From Aquila chrysaetos chrysaetos (taxonomy: Eukaryota; Chordata; Aves; Accipitriformes; Accipitridae): DNA of 64,000 nucleotides. Shown here in pieces: positions 44,721 to 56,970 of the stretch. A program made the translations under genes and the position numbers. Location of the stretch: contig NC_044014.1 of the NCBI RefSeq assembly GCF_900496995.4, positions 7,142,001-7,206,000 of the forward strand. The letters run 5' to 3'. Each line of letters opens with the position of its first letter. Within the stretch, counting starts at the first letter, position 1. The notes below the pieces were generated by a model. It was given only the letters and a program-made list of their open reading frames with translations, was not told where the DNA came from and made no database searches.

Positions 44721-47700
44721 ATCCCACCATGGTTTATGGAGAAACACAACTGCAGCCCCACAGCAGTGCCAAGGGAACACGTATGCTGAGCTGCTACAAC
44801 TGCAGAGGTGCTAGGAGAAGCACTTTGTTCCCACATAGACTTGCAAGGCTGTAGGCATCGCCTGCATTCCTTGTCCCTCACTGTATAATCGTAATAAAAG
44901 CATTTTTATTAATAAGCCCAGCTTACCAGATGAGTCATTTAACTGTATGATTTCCTGTGTTTCTCCAGGCAGGAGTGGGGCAGCAAACTCTTCTGCTCAG
45001 CCATTAGGTTTCGTTTCTGCCTTTTGGACTCCTTTTCCTGTTGGGTTTCCTTATATTTGTCTCCCCCAGGGCCAATCCTGTGTTTAGATTTTCTAGATAA
45101 GGGCTAGTGAAGATGAGCTGCTTCTGACCATACTCCTGGGAAAGCCATGGATTGTCCATAGCAATGAGGACCATTTTTGCAGAGCTGTGGAAATAGCGTC
45201 TTTTAAGGAGAGACTTTAGGAAGGGAGAGATCTCCATGAGCATGGCTAGATATGGTTCGGCAGAGAAGGGTGTTGGACATGGAAGGGAGAGCTTGGCAGT
45301 CATCCCATGACACATCAACCTTTCCTCTGTATTAGTCAAACTGCCTTGAGGTTTTACAACCAGAGGTTCTCCAGGTGATGCTCGATGAGGAAGGACCCCA
45401 CCGTGTGCTCTGCAAGTTCTGCTGTTTTGTCCTGGTGAAACACGTCCTGTTTTTTGACTTAGAGCAACTAGCTCTGCTAGTGGCTGCTTTGTACCTAGCA
45501 GGGTTTGCATGCCTCACAGAAGAGGTTTTGGATAAAATATATTCCCTTCCTTCTGCAAATATGCTCATGTTTGCACGATAAATTTTCTTCAACTGTCTCC
45601 ATCAGGGTGGCAAAGTTTTGGTGGTTTGTTTTGGTTTTTTTTTTTTTCCCCTGGAGCAGTAAATCAACAGGCTGTGATTAAAGAATTTAAGCAGCTCCTT
45701 CATTTGCCAGTCCAAAATTTAATTTACTGAAGCATCTCTAACTAGCTGGCAGCTGAATCACACATTTTGTATTTCTCCTCTCCTTTATGGAGTGGGACAG
45801 AAGACGAGAGACACCATGTTCAAAGACTTCCAACACTGCTGAATTTATGTATCAGCCAAAGACGTGTGGGGTTGTTCCCCCTCCCCCTTTCAGAGGAAGA
45901 TCTTTTTCATTACATAGCTCTAGACTTGTGTTTTTCCATTCACTAGTTGCTACCGTTGCTCTCCTTCTCCCCACCCCCGTCAAGAAAAAAAAAAAAGAAA
46001 AAACCACATGGCTCTAGTATTGTTTACCCCAGGAAACATTTTGAGCATTCAGTAATAAAACCAGGAGGAAATCCTTCACTTCCTTTATGCCTCCTAGCAA
46101 GTAACCACATCAATATGAAGTGAGGATTTTTTTGGGTACTGACCCAGTGTCACCGATCAAAACACAGCCATAAATACTTTCAAGATGCAGTCTTGAATCA
46201 GGCTGGTAGATGAGGAAAAGCCACTTCTGTTTTGGAAAGGAATTCTTTCCTTCTGCAACCACTTTCTAAATTGCATTGAAATTTAGCAATTAACATACAA
46301 AAGCTTTTGTATCCGCAGGATCATTTTTCATGTCAATAAACACATTCCTTTGCTTTTCAGTGCAATGTTTAATAATTCTCATTTCCTATAGTGGAAAAGA
46401 ACCCTTGTACTTTATTTGTATTACACAAATTACATGGAAGAAACAAAGCCATATCTGATCACAGTTATTAAATTAAGAACATTTGCATGAATCCTTTTTT
46501 TTTTTCCTAATCTAGTTTGTTGTTGGTAAACAGTGTGTTATCTAGGTTTAGCAAAGCATTTGGTTTCTAGCCAGAGTTTTGCTTTCCCCCTGTCCTTTTT
46601 GAAGTTCTCTTGGCAGGCAAGGTCTGCTTCTCCTAAGCTATCTGTCATCACACAAAGTGGATTCCAGCTTCAGACAATAAACGAGTTGCTATTCTAGATT
46701 CATGGGCTGAACTGTCATTAAGTCACTTCATCCCTGCTCTGGGGTTTTAGGACGTGTCTCTGTTCCAGCCTGAGGGTCTGCTCTGGGAGCTCCTTTGGGC
46801 GCTCTTCATAAATTGCAGAAAGTTAAGCTGAAAGTTCAGCGGGGCTCCCTGTCTCTGCATGGGATGCAGGGCAGGGTGTGCGAGGGGATGGCTTGCTGTG
46901 CGGGATGGCTGCTTGGCACTGCTGAAATGGAAAAAGGACTGTCTTTTCTCCGTGGGGGCCCCTCAAGTTTCCAAATCTGAGCAATGCTATTGCAGTTAGG
47001 ATTGAAGGGAGAATAATAAATGAAGAATGATTTTTTTTTTTTTTGGGGGGGGCGGTGGCCTGGAAGCGGGTGTATGTGTTGAGAGAAATGATCCTTCAAA
47101 AATGTGGAGACCTCGTCCTACAGAACAGGAGATATTAGAAACACTTGAAATATCTATGAAATTTGTGTGCCTGGCAAAGTGGAGCCCTGGTCCATGGCTT
47201 GCTCTTGAGGTACTACAAGACTTTGGCTAGGTCTCTATACACCATGAGCAGCCTATAGTGGCACAGTGCAATGTAAGCAGTGAGTGTTGGTGTCTGCTAA
47301 ACTTCTTAGCCGGAACCTGCAGATGTACATAGAGCATTGATGGGAGTCTCCAGTTACCTTTTTTTTCCTTGCAGGTGGCTTGCTTCGGATGCTGGAGGGG
47401 CTGTGAATTTGGGTGGATGAAATATAAAGGCTGGGGTGATGTCAGGGCTGGTGCTGCATGTAGGGTTAGAGTTTCTGGGAGGTTACTTGTAAGAGGTTTT
47501 GGTGGCTCTGTGTGAGAGGGTGGGGACTTCTTTCCCATTCCCAGTGCAACCTGCTTTGGGACAACCAGATTTCATTCCCCTGCAACCACCTTCTGGTGCT
47601 CCCCTCCCTTCTTGGAGAAGTCCTTTTTCGCCTCCCCAGCTCCGTTCTTGGTTATTGATTTTCAGTATTATTTCTTTCTTTACAGGGGGCTGAATTCAAC

Positions 47701-50700
47701 AGGGATGTCTTCCAGTCCTGAGTGACAGAGGTTTTGTAAGGAATGAAAAGAGTCTTGGTGCTTTTGACAGTAACATTGATGACCATCTTATAAATAGTAG
47801 CACTCTGCTACTCCAGGAAGCCCTGTCAGATCCCAGCCTGGAAATCTTTTCCTTTAAAAGCTTGTTTTTTAGTTGCTAGCCTACTTTTCCTCACTGGAGA
47901 TGTAGCAGACTTGAGAAAAAGATGGTGGCAGCCGTGGCGAAGTTGCCCTGCTGAGATGGGCACATCCCACGTGAGATGTGCTCGCATTGCTCTGGCCTTG
48001 AGTTTGCTCCCAAGCTTGTATGTCCACAGTGCTGTGCCAGCTGCAGCTCCCGGGTCTGCCTGCTCTGCGGTGCCCGGTGTTGGGGTGATGGGCTGGGCTG
48101 CCTTGAACCCCCTTGCTCAGCCAGGGCTGGGGTCTGTCATGTGTCCCTTCCCTGCCCCACAACGTGGAGCTCTGCCTTGTTGCAGGGGGGAGAAGGAGGA
48201 GGTTAGACATGAGTGAAATTGCACAGGTCAGGGAGCTGAATCTATCTGGACGACACTACCTTCAGCCTTGCAGGTATGGCTCGTGCACTGTAGGTGTCAG
48301 GTAGTCTGGGGCTGGACCAACTGGGCAACTTGACCACAGCTAGCTGGTGGGCTCAGCCTGCTTCCCGAGGGCTCAGTTTGCTTAGAGACCAACCTTGCAG
48401 GCTGCCACAGTGCATCCTGATTGCCTGGTGCATCTGTGACACAAGGAGGAATTGCCCCCGTGAGGAACTTGACAAAGCCTGAAAGAAGGGTTTAAGAAGT
48501 GTGTGTGAAAGGAGAGGTCCTACATTTGTGGAGTCCGGTCCAACTGCCTTTAAAGGCAACAGGCTCGCATTGATTTAAATGGAATCTGGATTGTCCCTTA
48601 GTAAATGAGAACATTAAACCCAGCTTTTATCCCTCTTTTAATCAAACATGAGGCAAAATTGAAGCCTTTGTTTATTTGCCACGATGGAACCTAACTGTTG
48701 GTGGGGTCCCGGAGACAGACAGCCAGGCACTTGGAAATTACTTTACTGCAATAATGTCATTACGTTTTATTGACCAAGCATTTCCACAAGTGGTGAAAGG
48801 GGATTATGGGGAAATCGGGATGAATGTGCATTATGTCACTTTTGAATCATATCCTGTACGTGGGTAAGATGTGAGCCCCGATTAAGTGACCCACCAGGCA
48901 GAGGGGGTTTGTCTGTAGTAGCTGTACTACTGCATGCATGGGAGTTGAGGGCTTCCGTGGTGAAAGATTTTAGTGGGAAAGTACAAAGCCATATTAGAGG
49001 AAATGCTTTCAACGTATCTAAATCAAGATGTATGGGGTTTTATTTCTGCCTGTGTTACATACCCCTGAGCTCTTTCTGGCCAACTGATAGTCATTAGACA
49101 AAGCTGTATTGCTTTGCAATTTACTTATTGCAAGGCTGTGCCTTAACTGCTAACAGAATAATGTTTTTCCTCATATGTAACTTATAATTTGTTGGACGTG
49201 CATTCAGCTCCTGTCATGGATTAAACTTCCAGAGAGGTGTGCCACTGCTCTCCAGGCACTCACAGCCTTGAAATGGCTGTTGAGCACAGCAGGATGCAAA
49301 GCATTAGCACAATCGCTTCCAAAGGCCCTTTCTCTTGCATCCACACTCAGCTAGGAAATGAAATACAAGATCACTGTGACATCAATAAAACATGCTGTCA
49401 GCAAGACATGTAAGTTACCTGGAAGCTGAATTCCATTTACAAGTGGCAGTGGAGTATACTTTATGCATTTTTTCCCCAAGAATCAGTTTCTGTGATTGAT
49501 TGCATTTGTGTTTACATGAATCTCCTTTCCATTTCTGGCATTTTTATAAGGCTTATGAAAGTGAGAGATATTAAACTGGGAGGTTTAGGAGAATGGTTTT
49601 CAGGCAGAAACAGTAAGACTGGAAGAGATTTCCTATGTTTGTTAATATTCAGCTGGGCTTGGGTCTTTAGGTCCTAATACTCTGTATTGGAGGCTATTCC
49701 GGAGCTTGTTGCTCATAGGAGAGCCTTTTGGTATATGTGTCTAAATATACCAAAATATTTCTCATCAAAGCCACCTAAATGACTTTTCCCACACTTTTGT
49801 GACTTTTGTTGCGCTGAATATGCCCAACTTCAGTGATTCTTATACACAGAAATTCCTGGTATGGTCATCATAAGACATAGGTCCTGATCCTCCAAGACCA
49901 GTGAAACGTCCAGTGGGAGGGTCTAAGGCAGAGCTCGGGGCCAGAGCAGAGAGATGCAGAGGGACAGCCTTGCAGTAAGTAATGTTAGGTTTCTCATTTC
50001 AACAAAATTTCTCATTCAATGCCAGAAGTGATTCTCTTGGATGTTGTCAGTGCAAAGTAGTAACATATTCTCATCTTCATTTAAAGTTGGTAAAGCAGAG
50101 ACACATACCTCCCACTTACGTTTTTAGGGGAGGAGAAGAGTACGACTGAAAATCAAGTCCCTTTTATTCAGATACTTAGATATGGGTTAAATGTCATGCT
50201 TTAGATAGTGCAAATAGAGCTAAGGGTTAGTAAGATGATGGATTTTCTCCTCACAGGTCATGTTTAATAAATAGCGTTGTGTTCCTGTTTCTTCTGCAGC
50301 TAATCTCCTCCTCAAGACTAGTAGTGATCTTCTCCCCTGCCCAACATGAGCTGTCCCCAGGCAATGTGGCAGTGGAGGGCTCCATGCCTGCACCAGCCCG
50401 TGTCTCCTGCCCAGGTCTTGCCCATCTCTTCGTCTGTCAGGGCTGCTGGACTTGGGCGAGCACACTGTTTGTGTTTGGCTCACAAGGGTGCCCGTTGCCA
50501 GACTGTTTGTGCAGCCTAATCCATGTTTGTGGCAGGGAGTCACACATCTCCCAGAGTGACATTTCGTCTAATCCATTTCTGGGTCTAAGCAGGTTATCAA
50601 TTTCTTTCACCGAGTTTCTGTTTTCGGAGAAATAAAAGGAGACTTGTAGACGCGTTTGCTGCTAAGATTTGTGTGTGTATGTGCATTGAGGATTTATTTA

Positions 50701-53700
50701 TTGGACTTCTAACCATAAACAGTTTAATGTTTTTGAATTACTGCTCAGTCTCATTTAGTTTGGTTGTGACCTTGAGCCATACATTTCCAGGGCTCTTGCT
50801 AATGGACCTTTTAAATGATGACAATGAAATACACCAGGCCCTTTGATAAGGGGACCGTTGCTACATTGCATATTATTTTAATGTTATTCTACAAAATAAC
50901 CATTATAATATCGTTATTATTTTTTAACTCTGGTTTTATTTTGTCACACCAACATTACAACAATCTACATCTAAAATATTTCCTCATTTGTGCAAAGCAC
51001 ATTTCTCTGCCAGGGGTAATGAAATGACCAAGCAGTGACCCTCATTTTTATGTTTCTCCTACTGTGAAGAGGAATTGAAGATGAAATGTAGAAGCTAATA
51101 GCTGTGCAGCCCCAGTGAATCCAGCAAATCTAAAGAGCCCAGCCATGGGATACATTTAAATATTAAAGCAGTTTTTATGTGCTCTAAACAATATTTGATG
51201 CAGCTCTCAGTATGCTTTAATCTGGCTAAATGGTTATTGTGTTATGTGTCCTAGCTGTAAAACTGTCTAGCTCTTTTGTGGTCAGGATACTTTTCCCCAC
51301 TGCAATTTAGATTGGACGTGGATAAACATAAAGGACCATTCTCCAAAATGTATCTTGTACAGGTTAATCCTGCATGGAGCAGGGTGCTTAGAAACCAGTC
51401 ACATTTATTTAAGACTTTCTTCCTTATATGCATCATGACAACTGCTCGTAGGGTAGGGAGGGTGCTGGTTTTCCGAGGGGAAAAAATAAGAGGAACTTGA
51501 CACAGTTCAGTCGTATAGGGAGAGTGGCATCTGGCAAGGTGCTTGGTGTCTTACCTTTGCCTGGCTACAGTGGGAGTTGTGTGTTTGCATATTTGAAGTG
51601 TTTTCTTGCTGGCTTCATTGCTGAACATGAGAAAATACCTTTTTTTTTTTTTCTGGTGAGACTCTTCTGTTTCCCGTTGACAGTTTTTTGGGGTGCAGGA
51701 GCTCCTGTTGTGCTGGCCATCAGTGCTCGGGGCTGCCGGGATGCAGCAGTGCCCTTGGCGAGGATGCAGCTTGCCTGCTCCCACCAAGCAGCAGCAAAGT
51801 CTCAGGGCTGAGGCAGGAAAGATGAGGCAGGAAAACCTTGACTAGTGGCTTTTTCTTGATTGCTGGCTTGTACAGAAACAAACAAACACAAACGTCTTAA
51901 TTCGTCTATGCCTCAGTCCATTTTGGCTGGCACATTTGCTTTGGAAAGCAAAATGCTTGCTGGAAGTTGGCTGCTTCAGCTGATGGAGCATCTCCAGGTA
52001 GAGGCGTCGGATTAAAATAAGTTGTTTGCATGCACCAGGACTGCAGCTGAATTTCCGGCAGGTCTGTGTCTTTTGTGGGGGTTATTCAAGGCTTAAAAAG
52101 GTGCAGATGGAATTTTTCCTGGTTTTGCAGCCTTCCTAACAGAGCTCTCCGGTGTCCATTCATGAGCGAGCTCAGGTTGTATTGTTTTCAAGAGAGGCAA
52201 CAATAATTTCTTGCCTCCTTTCTAGCTGCCTAATTCGTGTTCCTGAGATGTGGAGGCATCCCTTTGCCATTGCTTTCTCTCCCAAATGTGGTTGAAATAG
52301 GCTAGTGACCTCAAAAGTGAAAAGGATGCATATAAAGCCTAATTATTCCTTATTTCTTTAGGAAACCAGGCTAAATATGGAGAATATACACATTCTGCTT
52401 TTTTTCCTCCTAATTATTCTAATAAAAAACCCACCACCACTTCCCCTCCTCTCCCTCCCACCCCTGAAGAAAAAATCCAACCCCCAGTGTAGCGTGGTTA
52501 TAGTAGTAATAAGGGGACAGAGCATTTAGTAACCTCTGGGAATGGGGTTTCTGAATTATCTTGAAGTCTTGAAATTACTTTAGTGATCTCCTTTAAATCC
52601 CAAGCGGGCAGTGATCCATATTGTAAACCCTTCACACGTAATTTGACACAATTAGCAAATTCTGCTTCTGAGACCATCTTGTGACTTGTGCTGAAAGCGT
52701 TTCCTACAGAGGAGCTGTGGGCTGTCTAGGTCTGGGCGGAGGTAAATGAATCAGCTGTGGGGGAAAGCTGATATTGTCCAGCTTACCCTGAGCCAGGGTG
52801 ATGCTGATTAAAGAAAGTCTAGTTTATCCACTGTCAAAGGAAATGTTTCCCTGTTCGTGTTCCAAAAATAAAGCAGAACGTTGCACACAACTCCAGTGCA
52901 GGTCTTTTCTGGACTCTGAGTTACTTTTGGTCTAACCTGTTTTCCTCAAACAAAGCGATTTCCTGATTCCTGTAACTGACCTTCCTATCTCCAAGTTGAA
53001 TGATCTTTGTCAGTGTGACTCTTTTATGATCTTGCTAATGAACTTTCCGTTTTATGCTGCTTGTCTGATTAGTAATGCCAGAGATTTAACCAAGCAGAGA
53101 TAATTCATTAGTCTGAGCCATAGCTCTGAGGGCACGGTGTCAGACCCTCCCTCCCTGCTCCGTGCACTCCATTAGTTTCTCTGTGCTCTGAGATCTCCTC
53201 CATTTTTTCCTGAGGGAAAATGCAGAAGTCTTCTCCTACTGCAGATTCTTTATGTATTGGTCATTTTTGACTCATTGACAGTGAAATTCATAGTATCATT
53301 TTGGAAACTCTTAGGCCGTGATTTTTTTTTTTTTTAAATCCATATTAAGTTTCATGCAGATCAGTGGAAACAGAAAAACATCCATAGGCTTTTGTAGTGT
53401 AAAAAAATAAGTGATTAATTGCAGTTTGTGGATGCAGCTATGATTATTTATGCTACAATTCCTTTCCTTTTTGATGTTTTAATTTGCAGCCCTTAAAATT
53501 CAGAAGTGAAGTATTTAATCTGTTACTAAGTGTTGAAGTCAGTGTACTGTAGAGAAGGAGGGAGATTTCTATGAGAATGACTCTGTGCATGACTCAGTGT
53601 GTTGGTTTGATCTTGTGCTTCTTGTCTGCTGATCCCAGGGGGTTGTCTCCTTTCTAGATGTGCTTTATGAGATTGGGAAGTAGATGCTCAATGGACTAAC

Positions 53701-54140
53701 GTACGTGCATGCTGCTGCCACGTCTGCGCTGGCTTAGTGGCCTGTCAAGACTTTGACCATTGCTTGGCCACACTCCTTAGCAGGTTGTAACAATTCCACA
53801 TTAGAAACCTGGTTCTGCCAAATAGGTAGGCTGGTGAATAGGCAGCAGCTGGTATGGTGGGGGTTCACCTGACAGAGGGATTAAAACTATGGCAGGATAG
53901 TTCTTCTTACCTCTGGTGGTAGAGCGGGTTCCTGGGGTGAAACTGGCTACAGCAGGGAGAAGAGCTGGGGGAAAGGTAGAGGGACTCACTGACAAAGCAA
54001 AGTCACGTGCAGGAAGAGTGGGAGCAATTGTAAGGGAGATACCTTGGAGTAGTATGGGAAACACCTGTAGACCACTGTTATTTGAATGGTATGGATCATG
54101 CCATTCATGCATACTCATATGGATCATGTCATTTTTTCAG
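44721..54140. other. Gene desert part 5
   Basis: No recognised gene or clear repeat over about 9.4 kb, apart from T runs (45639, 46496, 47031 and 51640 regions). Repeat-free blocks with many homeodomain-like ATTA cores, such as 48560-48860 and 52960-53160, may be conserved non-coding elements. This needs alignment. Confidence 0.4.
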
Positions 54141-54436
54141 GCTAAAGCAATGGAAGACCTCTTTCGCTCCACTCCGTTCACAAGAAGTGTGTCTGCTGCT
54201 GCAGAGTGGCTGGTGTTGCAGAAAAGATCAGCTTAAGCTTCTGGGAGAAGTGGGAAAGAGATCAAGGGCTGGGACCTGCGGCAGTGGGGCCTCTTCCTTC
54301 TGGAAAGAGAAGCAGAACCGGACTTTGTACCAGCTCTACCAGCAAGGCTGGAGTCAGAGCAAGGGGGACCTTGCAGGGAGTAAGCATAGATATGGGTATG
54401 GGAGTCCTCCATGTCAGAACCTGCAGCAACAGCCAG
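54141..54436 (+). other. Exon-like block with good splice signals (unannotated transcript candidate)
   Basis: A 296-bp block is bounded on the left by TACTCAT (branch-point-like) and ATTTTTTCAG (acceptor, AG at 54139-54140), and on the right by GCCAG|GTGAGT, a consensus donor at 54437. One frame stays open right through (part of a frame spanning 54082-54453), encoding KQWKTSFAPLRSQEVC... and ending ...NLQQQPG at the donor. I recognise no domain. It could be an lncRNA exon, an exon of an unknown gene, or chance. Confidence 0.3.
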
Positions 54437-56914
54437 GTGAGTTTTTGGCTTGAAAATCTCTACTAAGGCAGTTTGGCTGCTCTAGTACATTTCTTTGGAC
54501 CTTTTCATTAGCTTTTGCCCAATTTCATAATCACCGCAAATCGGGTAGATTCACTAGATTCACTCAAGTAGTACCAGATTGTGCCAATGACAATTTTAAA
54601 GTTATTTTCTCATAAGCAGTGGGTGCAAACCTGTATTCCTTGTGTACCCCCAACTACCAGGGAGAACAGTCATCGTTAATCTGTCAGTGACACGGTCATG
54701 CAGTGGACAAAGAGACTTGGGAGATTCTGCACAGATGCTTATTAGCTCCACAAAAGTCATATGTTTTGCAGCATGGACACTGTAAAAATTGTCTCCTGCT
54801 GCTGGTTTTCCTTCCCGTGTACAGCATGCAGGTGTTAGCAGGACATGCCAGACAGTGCACGTCAGGATCTCTTTGTGATTATTTCCCCACTGCCTTACAT
54901 GTGCCCTTCTCACTTATACTGCTGTTGCTACAGAGGGTAGGCAGGATCTAATTAAAGACAAGGGGGGATGGATCTGCATATGTTGCTTGTGTTTGGGGAC
55001 TGTCTGGCTCAGAGGAGTAATAATTGGCTACAGGGCCTTTCACCTCTATGGCATGGCTTTGAATGCAGATCATCTTAGTGACTTTTAATGTCATTACCAT
55101 GTGACAGCTGTCTTCCGTGTGAAATTAGCTGGTAGTTTGAGTGCTCTTTCTACAGAAAGCCAATATCAATAATTACCACATCAAATGGTGCTATTAGCAC
55201 CCTTATATATAATTTGAAGTTTAATGAATATGCTTCAAGTATACATATTGGCATGTGTTGTAACAACATTGGAATCAATATAAATCCACTTAGCTCCATA
55301 GTTAAGTCTACATATAGAAATATATGCTGGAGGTAAGTACTTGGGATACAGTAGCATATAGCAGTAGCATCTAACTGGAGGACTCTTAACAGCTTTCTGC
55401 AACTGCTTTTGGGGTCCCATTATTATATAAGGCATGTAAGCTCATAATGAATTTAAAGTTAGTCTGTGTGACTATCCCCTAAATGTGTAAAAATCACAGT
55501 GAAAAAGCAGCATCAACAGAAAAGGTCAAGGTAGTTCAGGGAAAAGTCCTTCTTGATAAATGACTCCCATTTCCATGGTGAGAGCTGTAAGGAGAGATAT
55601 CTCTTATTAGACCAGCTGATACAGCTGAATGAAACAGATAAGCTTTTGGACACATGGACTCTTGTTTTTAATGTGCCAGCCTTAGATTAAGGCAGCAGCC
55701 CAGCTCTTGTTACAAACTTTTGCACTTGCCAGCTGTAACTGGTTTGTCTTAAGAGGTATGGTACATGTCCTCCTGATTTACACCATCCATGCTGGTGGCT
55801 GTGGTCTGAACTGCAGCCATTTACAGAATGAAGTTTTGCCACTTTTTCTGTTGGGGGGGGAAAAACAACCCCATGAGAGACACCAAGGAAAAGTGCTATG
55901 GTTGAAGATTGACCTCAAATTCTTTGCTTGTGTCCTCTGATGCCTTTTGGAGTTCTGTTCTCCATTGCAACCCTAACAGCAGCAATAACACAGCTGTGAA
56001 CCATTGCCTCATTCCCCTACCTGAGTGGGAAGCTAAAGAGGAGGCTTGGAATGTTTACTAAATGTATTTGTGCTGGAGAGCAATGGCTTCTCTGGAAAAG
56101 TGTTTTTTAAGAAAGAGCTTTTTTGTTGCATGTTCCTCCTGGACCATAGAGACAAACAGCTCCAGCAGAGGAATCCATGGTGCAGGTCACTGGCAGGGTG
56201 GGAAACCTGAGTCTGTGTTACTGCTGTTCCTTACTTGCTCTCATACCATATTTATGCAAAGAACAACAGATCCTACAGAAAAGGCTTGCTGAGAAAGACA
56301 CTGTCTTGCCCCACTCTGAGGGATGAAAAGGAATATCTGACATCTTGACATTTTTCATAATATGGAATTCTTTTCTCCCAGCAGGTCCTTTTCAAGGTGA
56401 TGAAGGGAAATGTTCTCAGCATGACTGTTCCTTGCTTATGATCTCTGTAGATTTTCTACTCAGTTGATTCTGTAGATTTGCATGCATTCCCTTCCTCCTC
56501 AAAATCTTGTAATACCTATATACTCATACACTATTAAGGTAACTTGTTCTCCTCAGGGTGAAAATGATTAAACCCCCCATAATTCTGCAGTCCCCCATAA
56601 TACATGTAGCCCCTCCTATTAGGTAATGAAACCATTATTCACTAACAAATTAAACATGCGAGTCTGTGAAGGTCTTTTGTAAACAGATAAGGTGTTATCT
56701 GTTAGAGAGCCTCCAGGCTATCACTGAAGAGCATATTTTACATAAAATGAAGGATGTTCCTGAGATCCTGGGAAGACACAGTAATAGAGACTGTCTGTCT
56801 TTACAACGACAAGAAGAGTGGCTTCTCAGGCCCAGTTTCTTGGGGGTCTCCATATAGTGTTTTTAGAATAGGTTAGAGACATATCTGTCAGAAGCGCCAG
56901 AGTTCATGGCCCTT
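54437..56914. other. Gene desert part 6
   Basis: No recognised gene or repeat. Short G and A runs occur near 55854-55866. Confidence 0.4.
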
Positions 56915-56970
56915 TCTGGATGACCTCCTAAGGCCCCCTCCAGACCTCTCTCCTATGATTCTGTGACAGA
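56915..56970 (+). mobile_element. CR1 3'-tail fragment
   Basis: TTTCTGGATGACCTCCTAAG, then GCCCCCTCCAGACCTCTCTC and CTATGATTCTGTGA, matches the CR1 3' end, including the terminal CTATGATTCTGTGA repeat type, in sense orientation. Confidence 0.75.

Noticed and set aside
49866..49920. Words resembling an arm of the ancient foldback repeat (GGTCCTGATCCTCCAAGACC)
   Set aside because: Too short and without a second arm to call.
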